Position numbers and translations under genes: made by a program | Shown: positions 51,706 to 59,735 of the stretch, piece by piece | How positions within the stretch are numbered: the stretch's first letter is position 1 | Layout: each line of letters begins with the position of its first letter | NCBI RefSeq assembly: GCF_019468465.1 | Contig: NZ_CP080519.1 | Span: 7,619,001 to 7,683,000, forward strand | Direction: 5' to 3' | DNA from: Amycolatopsis sp. DSM 110486 | Lineage (GTDB): Bacteria > Actinomycetota > Actinomycetes > Mycobacteriales > Pseudonocardiaceae | Length of the DNA stretch: 64,000 nucleotides | Notes under the pieces: model-generated | Seen by the model: the letters and a program-made list of their open reading frames with translations, nothing else | Databases searched by the model: none | What the model was told of the DNA's origin: nothing

Positions 51706-52910
51706 CGACGTCGCGGGATTCCGCCGGTGGCGCCCTGGCCGGGCTGCGGGTGGTGGACGCGTCCACGCTCTTCGCCGGCCCGATGGCCGCGATGCACCTG
51801 GGTGACATGGGTGCCGAGGTGATCAAGGTCGAGCACCCGAGCCGCCCCGATCCGTCGCGCACGCACGGCGTCGCCAAAGACGGGGTGAACCTGTGGTGGA
51901 AAACGCTCGGGCGCAACAAGCGGACCGTCACCGCGGATCTCAGCAGCGAAGGCGGGCGTGAGGTGTTCCTGGCGTTGGCCGCCGAGGCCGACGTGGTGAT
52001 CGAGAACTTCCGACCGGGCACCCTGGAACGCTGGAACCTCGGCTACGACGAGCTTTCCGCCCGCAACTCGCGGCTCGTGCTAGCGCGCGTGACCGGGTTC
52101 GGCCAGTTCGGCCCGTACCGCTCGCGCCCCGGCTTCGGCACCCTCGCCGAGGCGATGAGCGGGTTCGCCGCCACCACGGGCGAGCCGGACGGCCCGCCGA
52201 CGCTCCCGCCGTTCGGCCTCGCCGACGGCGTCGCCTCCCTGGCCACGGCTTACGCGATCATGGTCGCGCTTTCTGCCCGTGCCACCAGCGGGCGCGGGCA
52301 GGTCGTGGACACCGCGATCATCGAGCCGATCCTCGCGATGCTCGGCCCGCAGATCACGCGGTGGGACCAGCTTCAGACGGTGCAGCCGCGCACGGGCAAC
52401 CGGTCCATCAACAACGCGCCGCGCAACACCTACCGCACCGCCGACGGGCAGTGGGTCGCCGTGTCCACCTCCGCGCAGTCGGTGGCCGAACGCGTGGTGC
52501 GGCTCGTCGGCCGGCCCGACCTGGCCGACCAGCCGTGGTTCGCGCGCGGCGCCGACCGCGCGCAGCACGCCGACGAGCTCGACGACGCCGTGGGCGGCTG
52601 GATCGCCCAGCGCAGCCGCGCCGAGGTCGTCGCCGCGTTCGAAGAGGCGCAGGCCGCGGTCGCCCCCATCTACGACGCCGCCGACATCGTCGCCGACCCC
52701 CAGTTCCGCGCCCTCGGCACCATCCACGAGATCGACGACCCCGAGCTCGGCCCGATGCTCATGCAGGGCCCGCTCTTCCGTCTCTCCGACAACGACGGCG
52801 TCATCGGCTTCACCGGCCGCCCCCACGGCGCCGACACCGACACCGTGCTGAAGGAACTGGGCTTCTCGGCGGAGCGCATCGCCGAACTTCGGGACGGGGG
52901 AGCGGTATGA
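51702..52910 (+). CDS. CaiB/BaiF family (class III) CoA-transferase
   Basis: Protein of 402 aa. Class III landmarks: 'LAGLRVVDASTLFAGPMAAMHLGDMGAEVIKVEHPSRPD' in outline (about residues 13-51), 'RNKRTVTADLSSEGGREVFLALAAEADVVIENFRPGTLERWNLGYDEL' (about 71-118) and 'ARVTGFGQFGPY'. These enzymes move CoA between carboxylic acids through an aspartyl intermediate. Here it probably activates an organic acid released by the preceding steps. ATGA overlaps at both ends tie it to the fusion gene and the lyase. Confidence 0.92.
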   Translation: MTTSRDSAGGALAGLRVVDASTLFAGPMAAMHLGDMGAEVIKVEHPSRPDPSRTHGVAKDGVNLWWKTLGRNKRTVTADLSSEGGREVFLALAAEADVVIENFRPGTLERWNLGYDELSARNSRLVLARVTGFGQFGPYRSRPGFGTLAEAMSGFAATTGEPDGPPTLPPFGLADGVASLATAYAIMVALSARATSGRGQVVDTAIIEPILAMLGPQITRWDQLQTVQPRTGNRSINNAPRNTYRTADGQWVAVSTSAQSVAERVVRLVGRPDLADQPWFARGADRAQHADELDDAVGGWIAQRSRAEVVAAFEEAQAAVAPIYDAADIVADPQFRALGTIHEIDDPELGPMLMQGPLFRLSDNDGVIGFTGRPHGADTDTVLKELGFSAERIAELRDGGAV

Positions 52911-53746
52911 GCGCGACCCCGCCGTTGACCTTCCTCTACGCCCCGGCCGACCGGCCCGATCGGGTGGAGAAGGCGCTCGCGTCGGAGGCCGACGTGGTGC
53001 TGGTGGATCTCGAGGACGCTGTGGCGCCGGCGCACAAAGACGAGGCGCGCGAGAACGTCGTGCGGCTGCTGGCCGGCCTGCCCGAGGGGCGCCGGGTGCA
53101 GGTGCGCGTGAATCACCCCAGCACGCCGTGGCACGAGGCGGACGTGGCGGCGCTCGCGGGGCTGCCGGTGGCGGTCGGGGTGCGGATGCCGAAGGTGGAG
53201 GCGGCCGAGGAGGTGCTGGCGCTCGCGGCGGCGTTGCCGGGGCGGGAGCTGCACCCGTTGATCGAGTCGGCGCTGGGGGTGGAGCGGGCGTTGCAGATCG
53301 CGACCGCTTCGCCGCAGGTGGCGTCGATCGGGCTCGGGGAGGCGGATCTGCGGTCGGACCTGGGGGTGGACGACGAGGCCGGGCTCACGTGGGCGCGCAG
53401 CCGCGTGATCGTGGCGGCGCGGGCCGCGCGGCTGGCGCCGCCGGCGATGTCGGCTTACACCAACGTGCGCGACCTTGAAGGGCTGGCGGCGTCGTGCCGG
53501 GCCGGGCGCGCGCTCGGGTTCCGTGGGCGCACGGCGATCCACCCGGGCCAGCTCGCCACGATCCGCGCCGCGTTCCTGCCGAGCGCGGAGGAGGTGGCGC
53601 GGGCCAGTGAGGTCGTCGCGCGCGTCGCCGACGCCACGGCGGCCGGGGTCGGGGCGATCGCGCTGGCCGACGGGACGTTCCTCGATGTCGCGATGGTCGA
53701 GCGTGCGCGCACGGTGCTGGCGCTGGCCCAGCCGGATCCCGCGTAA
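52907..53746 (+). CDS. CitE/HpcH-type CoA-ester lyase
   Basis: Protein of 279 aa of the HpcH/HpaI aldolase-CitE superfamily. 'TFLYAPADRPDRVEKALASEADVVLVDLEDAVAP' in outline (about residues 7-40) has the nucleotide-binding Arg and Asp-Leu-Glu-Asp motif. 'LHPLIESALGVERALQIA' and 'SIGLGEADLRSDLGVD' carry the metal-binding Glu and Asp. Relatives split malyl-, citramalyl- or beta-methylmalyl-CoA. As partner of the CoA-transferase it is the lyase step and the last gene of the operon. Confidence 0.9.
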   Translation: MSATPPLTFLYAPADRPDRVEKALASEADVVLVDLEDAVAPAHKDEARENVVRLLAGLPEGRRVQVRVNHPSTPWHEADVAALAGLPVAVGVRMPKVEAAEEVLALAAALPGRELHPLIESALGVERALQIATASPQVASIGLGEADLRSDLGVDDEAGLTWARSRVIVAARAARLAPPAMSAYTNVRDLEGLAASCRAGRALGFRGRTAIHPGQLATIRAAFLPSAEEVARASEVVARVADATAAGVGAIALADGTFLDVAMVERARTVLALAQPDPA

Positions 53747-53819
53747 GCGATCTCGAACACAGGAAAGCCCGTCCCGTCTTCGACTACTCTGGGCATCGAC
53801 GAGTCCGGAGGGAGGGGCC

Positions 53820-54050
53820 ATGACCGACGAGGAGCTCGTGGTCGAGTTCGCGCTGCGGCGCCTGGACAATCCCGACCTCGAACTGGAGGAGATCGCGGCG
53901 CTGGTCGTCCGGCGGCTGGGGCCCGAGCGCATGCTGGAGTTCGCGTCGCAGAACCTCGCCACGCGCGGTGAGCTGCGCGCGGCGATCTTCCCCTCGGCCG
54001 TCGAGCACGTGCTCCGCGTGGTGCTGACCCTGCGTGGCCGCAGCGACTAG
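53820..54050 (+). CDS. small helical protein of unknown function
   Basis: Protein of 76 aa, not recognised. Strong GGAGGGAGGGG site before the ATG at 53820. It is acidic at the N-terminus (TDEELVVEFALRRLDNPDLELEEIAALVVRRLG in outline) and looks all-alpha, with no Cys and no membrane helix. It stands alone 73 nt after the catabolic operon and overlaps the convergent DUF6010 gene by 4 nt. Confidence 0.65.
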   Translation: MTDEELVVEFALRRLDNPDLELEEIAALVVRRLGPERMLEFASQNLATRGELRAAIFPSAVEHVLRVVLTLRGRSD

Positions 54051-54463
54051 CCGCCCACCGCGGCAGCGGCCGGAGTCTTCCGGCGCAGCCACGCCCAGGG
54101 ACTGCGCCCGCCCGTGAAGGCCCACAGCGCGATCACCGGGTCCGTCAGCGCGCACCCGAACGACGAGTCCGCCGCGAACGGCAGGATCGGCGCGCCCTTG
54201 AGGTGGTGGACGACGTCCCACGCCGTGTGCAGCAGCCACCCGATCCCGATGAACGTCCACGAGTCCAGCCCGCGGAAGGCGACCAGCGTCAGCACGGCGC
54301 AGAACACCACTTCCCACACTCCCAGCTCGCCGCCGGACAGGTAGGCCGCGCCCGCTCCGGCGACCATGAGGGCGTTGAACTTCCGCCGGTGCGGCTCGGG
54401 GATCAGGGACGAGAGCAGCACGTACACCAGGCCGATCGCGATCGGCAGCAGCACTTCGGTCAT
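54047..54463 (-). CDS. DUF6010-like membrane protein
   Basis: Protein of 138 aa with four hydrophobic helices (about residues 2-20, 28-45, 50-66, 72-90). 'WLLHTAWDVVHHLKGAPILPFAADSSFGCALTDPVIALW' (about 76-115) is the recognisable block, with several His and Asp that could bind metal. Function unknown. ATG 54463 was chosen; GTG three codons upstream is possible. Confidence 0.75.
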   Translation of the reverse strand: MTEVLLPIAIGLVYVLLSSLIPEPHRRKFNALMVAGAGAAYLSGGELGVWEVVFCAVLTLVAFRGLDSWTFIGIGWLLHTAWDVVHHLKGAPILPFAADSSFGCALTDPVIALWAFTGGRSPWAWLRRKTPAAAAVGG

Positions 54464-54517
54464 GGTCGTCACGCTAGGAAGCCCGGGGCGCGCCCACTAC
54501 CGGCCTCCGCGCCAGAC

Positions 54518-54555
54518 AGCAGCGGATTCCCGCCAACCGACGGGAATCCGCTGCT
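54518..54555. terminator. perfect 15-bp hairpin
   Basis: Arms AGCAGCGGATTCCCG (54518-54532) and its exact complement (54541-54555), 8-nt loop, between the small minus-strand gene (stop 54567) and the start of the DUF6010 gene. It probably ends the nhaA-side transcript. Confidence 0.85.
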
Positions 54556-54566
54556 GCGTACCGGGT

Positions 54567-54731
54567 TCAGCGCGGCTTCGGCGCGGCGTGCCGACGGTGT
54601 GGCCAGAAGGGCAGCCGAGCGCCCTGACGGGTGACGTAGATGCCAGGGATGAGGCCGAGTGCCGGGCTCAGCGCGCCCGTGGTGCCGATCTCGGCCGGGG
54701 CGGTGGTCTTGGTGCTGGTGTGAGCGGACAT
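54567..54731 (-). CDS. 54-aa small protein downstream of nhaA
   Basis: ATG 54731 is preceded by CGGAGGAAG, one of the best ribosome sites here. The peptide has a Thr/Ala-rich first part (MSAHTSTKTTAPAEIG), a hydrophobic centre (GALSPALGLIPGIYV) and a basic tail (LPFWPHRRHAAPKPR). No family is recognised. It lies 47 nt after nhaA and just before a perfect terminator, so it is probably the last gene of that transcript. Confidence 0.55.
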   Translation of the reverse strand: MSAHTSTKTTAPAEIGTTGALSPALGLIPGIYVTRQGARLPFWPHRRHAAPKPR

Positions 54732-54778
54732 GACTTCCTCCGGGTGTCCCGAGTGGACAGGTCTCTTGTGGACGGTGC

Positions 54779-56743
54779 TCAGGCCGCGGCGGCCTCGATC
54801 GCCGCCGCGGGGGCGAACGCGGCCACGCGGCTGCGGGCGCTGGTGATCACGGTGGTCAGCGTCGCGAGGTCCTGCCGGCCGTCGTGGCGCTGGTCGTTGA
54901 CGAAGAACGTCGGGGTCCCGGCCACGCCGCTGAGGTCGGCCGACTCGACGTCCCGCTCGACGTGGCCGGCGAAGCGGCGGCGCAGCAGGTCGTCGCGGAA
55001 CCGGTCGACGTCGAGGCCCAGCTGCTCGGCGTAGCCGACGAGGGCGTCGAAGTGCAGGTCGGTCTGGTTGCCCAGCAGCAGGTCGTGCATCGGCCAGAAC
55101 GCGCCCTGCGCGCCCGCCGCCTCGGCGGCCTCGGCGGCCAGCTGTGCGTGGGGGTGGATGTCGTGCAGGGGCAGGTGGCGCCACACGTAGCGGATGTCGC
55201 TGTTCTCGGCCAGCAGCTCGCGCGCGGTCGGCGCCGCCATGCCGGTCCACGGGCACTCGAAGTCGCCGTACTCGACCACGGTCACCGTGGCGTCCTCCGG
55301 CCCTCGCACGTGGTCGCGGCTCAGGTCGACCGGAGCGACGAGGTCGGTCAGCAGGGGAGCGTCGCCGAGCAGTGCGCGGGTCCGTACCTCTTCCGGCAGC
55401 GCGGCGGTGAGCTTCTGCACCAGGAAGGTCAGCAGCGCCGCGCCCGCCGCCGCGGCGAGGACACCGAGCTTCGCCTCCTCCAGCTCCCGCCCGGTGAAGG
55501 CGAGGTCGGCGATCAGCAGCGACACGGTGAACCCGACGCCCGCCATCGCGCCGCCGCTCAGCACGCCGGCCCAGCCGACCGGCGGCCGCAGCGCGCCGCC
55601 GCTGAGGCGGGTCAGCAGCCACGAGGTGCCGAACACCGCGACGGGCTTGCCCAGCACGTAGGCGAGGAAGATCCCGACGGTGATCGGTGCCGTGACCGCG
55701 CTCGCCAGCACCTCGGTGTTCACGGTGATGCCGGCGTTGGCCAGCGCGAACAGCGGGACGACGACGTAGCTCGTCACGCGGTGGAAGGCGTGGCGCAGGC
55801 GGGCGTTGGCCGACAGCGTGGCGCTCAGCCGCTTGCTCGCCGAGCTGGCCGTCTCCGCGGTGGGCTGCTCACGGAACAGGCGCACCAGGGTGGTCGCCTC
55901 CTCCAGCGAATCGCGCTTCGGCACGTACGCCGATGTCGCCAGCCCCACCGCCAGACCGGCCACGACCGGGTCGATCCCGCTGGTCAGCAGCGCGCCCCAC
56001 ACCGTCAGCGCCAGCGCGGTGAACACGGGCTTGCGGTAGCGGTAGTCGAGCCTGCGGCTCGCCAGCACCCCGGCGTACGCGGCGGCGGCGATCCCGACGG
56101 CCATGAGGTCCACATGCCCGCTGTAGGCCAGCGCGATGACCACCAGGGCCACGATGTCGTCCACCACGAACACGGTGAGCACGAATGTGCGGATCCGCTC
56201 TGGCGCGCCGCGCCCGACCACGGTGAACACGCCCAGCGCCAGCGCGGTGTCGGTCGACATCGCCGCGCCCCAGCCGTGCGCGCCGGGCCCGCCGCCGTTG
56301 AGCGCCAGGTAGATCAGCACGGGCACCGCCATGCCGGCCAGCCCGGCGACGGCGGGCAGGATCAGGCGGCGCCGTTCGCGCAGGTCGCCGAGGTCGAACT
56401 CGCGCCGCGCCTCCAGCCCCACCACCAGGAAGAACAGCGTCATCAGGCCGCTGTTGACCCAGTCGCGCACCGGCAACGCGGCGCTCAGCGGCCCGATCCG
56501 CACGCTCAGCACCCAGTTCCACACGGCGTCGTACGCGCCGGGCGCCAGGTTCGCCCAGGCCAGGGCCATCACGATCGCCGCGACGAGGATCCCGGCGCTG
56601 CCGGACTCGGTCCGCAGGAACGTCCGCAGCGAGCTCGACGACGGCCCGGACATCGACATCCGGCCCATCGACATCTCGGGCTGGCTCATCTCCGACATCG
56701 ACATGGCTTCGCTGGTCCACGGGTGCATCGGCGTCACGTTCAT
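54779..56743 (-). CDS. nhaA: NhaA Na+/H+ antiporter fused to DsbA-like thioredoxin domain
   Basis: Protein of 654 aa. Residues about 40-430 are NhaA: 'NSGLMTLFFLVVGLEARREFDLGDL', 'AMSTDTALALGV' and the ion-binding Asp pair in 'VFVVDDIVALVVIAL' (about residue 190). From about 470 a DsbA/FrnE-like domain follows, with 'VVEYGDFECPWTGMAAP' and the cis-Pro loop 'SGVAGTPTFFVN'. The active site is Cys-Pro-Trp-Thr, so the second Cys is gone. The first 31 residues hold nine Met. Actinobacterial NhaA-thioredoxin fusions are known. It is divergent from the CGNR regulator. Confidence 0.9.
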   Translation of the reverse strand: MNVTPMHPWTSEAMSMSEMSQPEMSMGRMSMSGPSSSSLRTFLRTESGSAGILVAAIVMALAWANLAPGAYDAVWNWVLSVRIGPLSAALPVRDWVNSGLMTLFFLVVGLEARREFDLGDLRERRRLILPAVAGLAGMAVPVLIYLALNGGGPGAHGWGAAMSTDTALALGVFTVVGRGAPERIRTFVLTVFVVDDIVALVVIALAYSGHVDLMAVGIAAAAYAGVLASRRLDYRYRKPVFTALALTVWGALLTSGIDPVVAGLAVGLATSAYVPKRDSLEEATTLVRLFREQPTAETASSASKRLSATLSANARLRHAFHRVTSYVVVPLFALANAGITVNTEVLASAVTAPITVGIFLAYVLGKPVAVFGTSWLLTRLSGGALRPPVGWAGVLSGGAMAGVGFTVSLLIADLAFTGRELEEAKLGVLAAAAGAALLTFLVQKLTAALPEEVRTRALLGDAPLLTDLVAPVDLSRDHVRGPEDATVTVVEYGDFECPWTGMAAPTARELLAENSDIRYVWRHLPLHDIHPHAQLAAEAAEAAGAQGAFWPMHDLLLGNQTDLHFDALVGYAEQLGLDVDRFRDDLLRRRFAGHVERDVESADLSGVAGTPTFFVNDQRHDGRQDLATLTTVITSARSRVAAFAPAAAIEAAAA

Positions 56744-56844
56744 GTCTAACCCTTAAAGTAGCTGGTGGTAGTTAGAACTCAAACATGGTAGAACTAACCT
56801 GTCAAGAGGGAATTTGAGGGTTAGATCAATCGGAGGGTGGAGCG
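56744..56844. promoter_or_regulatory. nhaA/CGNR divergent region with repeated TTAG/CTAA elements
   Basis: TCTAACCC (56745-56752) and GGGTTAGA (56818-56825) form an inverted pair flanking the region. Between them GTTAGAAC (56771-56778) and GAACTAAC (56791-56798) form another related pair. This AT-rich stretch probably contains both promoters and binding sites of the CGNR regulator. Confidence 0.55.
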
Positions 56845-57357
56845 GTGGAGAGAACGGTGGAGAACGACGAGACGCTGGTCCTCGACCTGCTGAACACCAC
56901 GGCGCTCGTCGACGGCACGCCGCACGACGACCTGGCGGACGCGGCCGAAGCCCTGCGCTGGCTGTCCGCCTACGGGCAGCCGGCGACGGAGGGGGAGTGG
57001 CGCACCCTGCTCGACCTGCGCGCGACGCTGCAGGAGGTGGTGCGCGGCGATGCGGAACCGTCGTCCGTAGGGCGCTTCGTCGAGGGCGTCGGCTACCTCG
57101 CGACCCTCGGCGCCGACGGCATCGGCTGGACCCTCGATGCCCCCGCGGGCCACGCCGCCGCGGCGCGCGCGGTCCTCACCTGGGACGGCCTCCGCGAGTC
57201 CGGCCGCCTGCGCCCCTGCGCCAACCCGGAGTGCCGCGTGTTCCTCATCGACCACAGCAAGGCCAACACCGCCCGCTGGTGCTCGATGGCCACGTGCGGT
57301 AACCGCCTCAAGGCGCGCCGGCACTACCGCCGCGCCCGGCAGTCCGAAGTGGACTGA
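56845..57357 (+). CDS. CGNR zinc-finger (ABATE-type) regulator
   Basis: Protein of 170 aa. The N-terminal ABATE domain begins 'LVLDLLNTTALVDG' (about residues 11-24). The C-terminal CGNR finger is 'RPCANPECRVFLIDHSKANTARWCSMATCGNRLKARRHYRR' in outline (about 123-163), with four Cys. This family are putative stress-sensing transcription factors. GTG 56845. The divergent placement suggests control of nhaA. A GGGCCCTG/CAGGGCCC hairpin follows the gene. Confidence 0.88.
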   Translation: MERTVENDETLVLDLLNTTALVDGTPHDDLADAAEALRWLSAYGQPATEGEWRTLLDLRATLQEVVRGDAEPSSVGRFVEGVGYLATLGADGIGWTLDAPAGHAAAARAVLTWDGLRESGRLRPCANPECRVFLIDHSKANTARWCSMATCGNRLKARRHYRRARQSEVD

Positions 57358-57360
57358 AGT

Positions 57361-57390
57361 GGGCCCTGCCCCCCCCCGGCGACAGGGCCC
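57361..57390. terminator. hairpin between convergent CGNR and ABC permease genes
   Basis: GGGCCCTG (57361-57368) and CAGGGCCC (57383-57390) pair perfectly over 8 bp; the loop contains nine or so consecutive C. It is suited to end transcripts from both sides. Confidence 0.6.
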
Positions 57391-57401
57391 GCTCCAGGGC
57401 T

Positions 57402-59735
57402 TCATTCGTTGTGCAGCACCTTCGCGATCGGCAGCCGAGCCGCGCGTGCGGCGGGGATGAGCGCGCCCAGCACGGCGATGACGACCCCGGCCAGCCCCAG
57501 CACCACGAGCATCGGCGCGCGATAGACGTCGATCACGAACCCGAACACGTCCGACTGGGCGGCGCGCAGCATGGCCGGCCCGACCAGCCGGTGGACGAAG
57601 AAGCCGAGTGGCAGCCCGAGCAGCCCGCCGACCACGCCCAGTGCCCCCATCGAGGTGATCATCATGACCGTCACCTGGCGCGGCGTCATCCCGATCGCCT
57701 TGAGCATCCCCAAGTCGCGCCGGCGTTCGTGGGCGTTGAGCACCACGGTGTTGAACACTCCCAGCGCCGCGACGATCGCGAGCACCAGCGTCAGGACCGA
57801 CGCGCTGCTGACCAGGAGCACGGCCTGCGAAGACGTGCCGTCACGCGGGGGAACGACCTCCAGCCCGGGGTCGCGGGCGTGCACCGCGCTCGCGAGCGCC
57901 GCGCGGTCGGCGCCGGGAGCCAGCTGCACGTCGTAGGTCTCCGCGCGGGTGCCCGGCGCGAGGACGTCGAGGGTCGACCAGTCGGCGTAGATCGCCTGGT
58001 CGTTGTTGGTCAGCGTGACTCCGACGAGCGTGAGCTGCGTGCGATTTCCGCCCAGCTCCACCGTGATCGTGTCGCCGAGGGCGAGCCCGCGCTGGTTGAG
58101 GAACCGGGACGGCGCGGCGGCTTCCCCCGCGCGTGCCGCCCACCGGCCGTCGAGGATCTCCGGCCCCAGCGCCGCCGAATCCCCGCGGGAGAAGGTGACC
58201 GAGGGGTTCTCCTGGCTGCCGAGCAGGTGCACGGTGCGCTCGGCCGAGGCGGCGACCCGGGCGGAACCGGGCAGCGAACGCAGCATCGCCTCGTCGGCGG
58301 AGTCGCCGAGCGCCGGAGCCGGACGCGGACCGGCCAGCCCGGCCGGACTGGTGAGCCCGTCGGGCAGGCCGGCCAGGAACTCGACGCGGTCGGGGTGAGC
58401 GGGCCGCATCGCGTTGTTGTACGCGTTCACCGACAGCGTGACGCCGATCGACAGCGTCACCGTCATGACCCCGAGCACGATCGCCGCCAGCGTCAGCGCG
58501 CTGCGCGCCGGGCGGGCGAACGGGACGCCGAGGCCGAGGCTGATCGACCGCGGCAGCCGGGTGCCTGCGAGCCGCCTCTGGACGGCGAGCGCGCGCCCGA
58601 ACCGAGGTCCGCTGCCCGCGCTGATCGCCGCGGTCGCCGGCAGCCGGCGGGCCCGCAGTGCGGAAACCAGCGCGGCCAGCACGACGACCAGCGGCAAGCC
58701 CACCAGCGCGACGACGTCGACCCAGGCGTCGATCCCGACGTCGCCCGCGCCGAACGCGCTGAACGCGTCCGCCAGTACTGGCTTGGCGACGAGATTGCCG
58801 CCGATCGTCCCGACGACGCAGCCGAGGGCGGCGGGGACGAACACCATCAGCAGGTACACGGCCATCACCTGGTTCGGCGTGAACCCGAGCGACTTGAGCA
58901 CCCCGATGTCGCGGAACCCGGACACCACCGCGCCGCTCACCACGTTGGCGACGATCAGCACGGCCACCGCGAGCCCGAGGATCCCGAACGGGACCAGGAA
59001 CGGCACGTACGGGCCGACGTCGGAGTTGAGCCGTTCCTCGACGGTCAGGTAGGACTGCTCGCCGAGCACGGACCTCGCCGGCAACCCTGCCGTCACCTCG
59101 GCCTGACCCGTGTCGACCTCCGCAGCCGTGGCGGCGTGGGTGAAGCGGTAGAGCACCTGCGCCGTGGTCGGCCGCAGCGCCGACAGCTGCGCCGGCGTCA
59201 CCCACGCGTCGGCGGACGCGCTCACCGAATACGCGAACCCGACGACGGTGAGCACGGGCTTACCCGGGATCTCGATCCGCGAACCCACGGGAACCAGGTC
59301 GCCGGAACCGCGCGGGAAGTTCAGCACGATCTCCCCGGGCGCGGTGGCCCATCGGCCCGCCCACACGTCGAGCCGGTCGACGGCGCCTTCGGGGTCCGCG
59401 CGCCCGACCGTGGTCAGGCTGCCCGCCCGCGCCGCGACGCTCTTCGCCGTGTCCAGCGTGACCTGCCCGAACGGCCCGGCCGACGCCTCGACCCCGGGCC
59501 GGGTGGAGGCGTCGGCGAGCTGCTCGCCCGACACCCGCGTGGTGTCGTAGGCGACGACGAGGTGCGCGCCGTTCTGCTCCGCGTGCGCCCGCTGGAACGG
59601 CCCCGACGCCGACACCAGCAGCCCGAGCGCGAGCACGATCGTGCCGGTCGACACCGCGACCACGACGCCGATCACGGCCGTCTGCACTCGCCGGCGCCGG
59701 ACCGCGGCGCGCGCGACCCGCCACACGGCGCTCAC
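57402..59735 (-). CDS. MacB/FtsX-type ABC transporter permease
   Basis: Protein of 777 aa, the duplicated FtsX layout. An N-terminal helix (about residues 17-42) is followed by a large extracellular domain, three helices near 265-385 (with 'SGFRDIGVLKSLGFTPNQVMAVYL'), a second anchor near 415-440, a second extracellular domain, and three C-terminal helices with 'ERRRDLGMLKAIGMTPRQVTVMMI' and 'AARLPIAKVLHNE'. It probably exports peptides, lipids or drugs, or transmits force. The GTG start overlaps the ATPase stop by 4 nt. Confidence 0.9.
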   Translation of the reverse strand: MSAVWRVARAAVRRRRVQTAVIGVVVAVSTGTIVLALGLLVSASGPFQRAHAEQNGAHLVVAYDTTRVSGEQLADASTRPGVEASAGPFGQVTLDTAKSVAARAGSLTTVGRADPEGAVDRLDVWAGRWATAPGEIVLNFPRGSGDLVPVGSRIEIPGKPVLTVVGFAYSVSASADAWVTPAQLSALRPTTAQVLYRFTHAATAAEVDTGQAEVTAGLPARSVLGEQSYLTVEERLNSDVGPYVPFLVPFGILGLAVAVLIVANVVSGAVVSGFRDIGVLKSLGFTPNQVMAVYLLMVFVPAALGCVVGTIGGNLVAKPVLADAFSAFGAGDVGIDAWVDVVALVGLPLVVVLAALVSALRARRLPATAAISAGSGPRFGRALAVQRRLAGTRLPRSISLGLGVPFARPARSALTLAAIVLGVMTVTLSIGVTLSVNAYNNAMRPAHPDRVEFLAGLPDGLTSPAGLAGPRPAPALGDSADEAMLRSLPGSARVAASAERTVHLLGSQENPSVTFSRGDSAALGPEILDGRWAARAGEAAAPSRFLNQRGLALGDTITVELGGNRTQLTLVGVTLTNNDQAIYADWSTLDVLAPGTRAETYDVQLAPGADRAALASAVHARDPGLEVVPPRDGTSSQAVLLVSSASVLTLVLAIVAALGVFNTVVLNAHERRRDLGMLKAIGMTPRQVTVMMITSMGALGVVGGLLGLPLGFFVHRLVGPAMLRAAQSDVFGFVIDVYRAPMLVVLGLAGVVIAVLGALIPAARAARLPIAKVLHNE

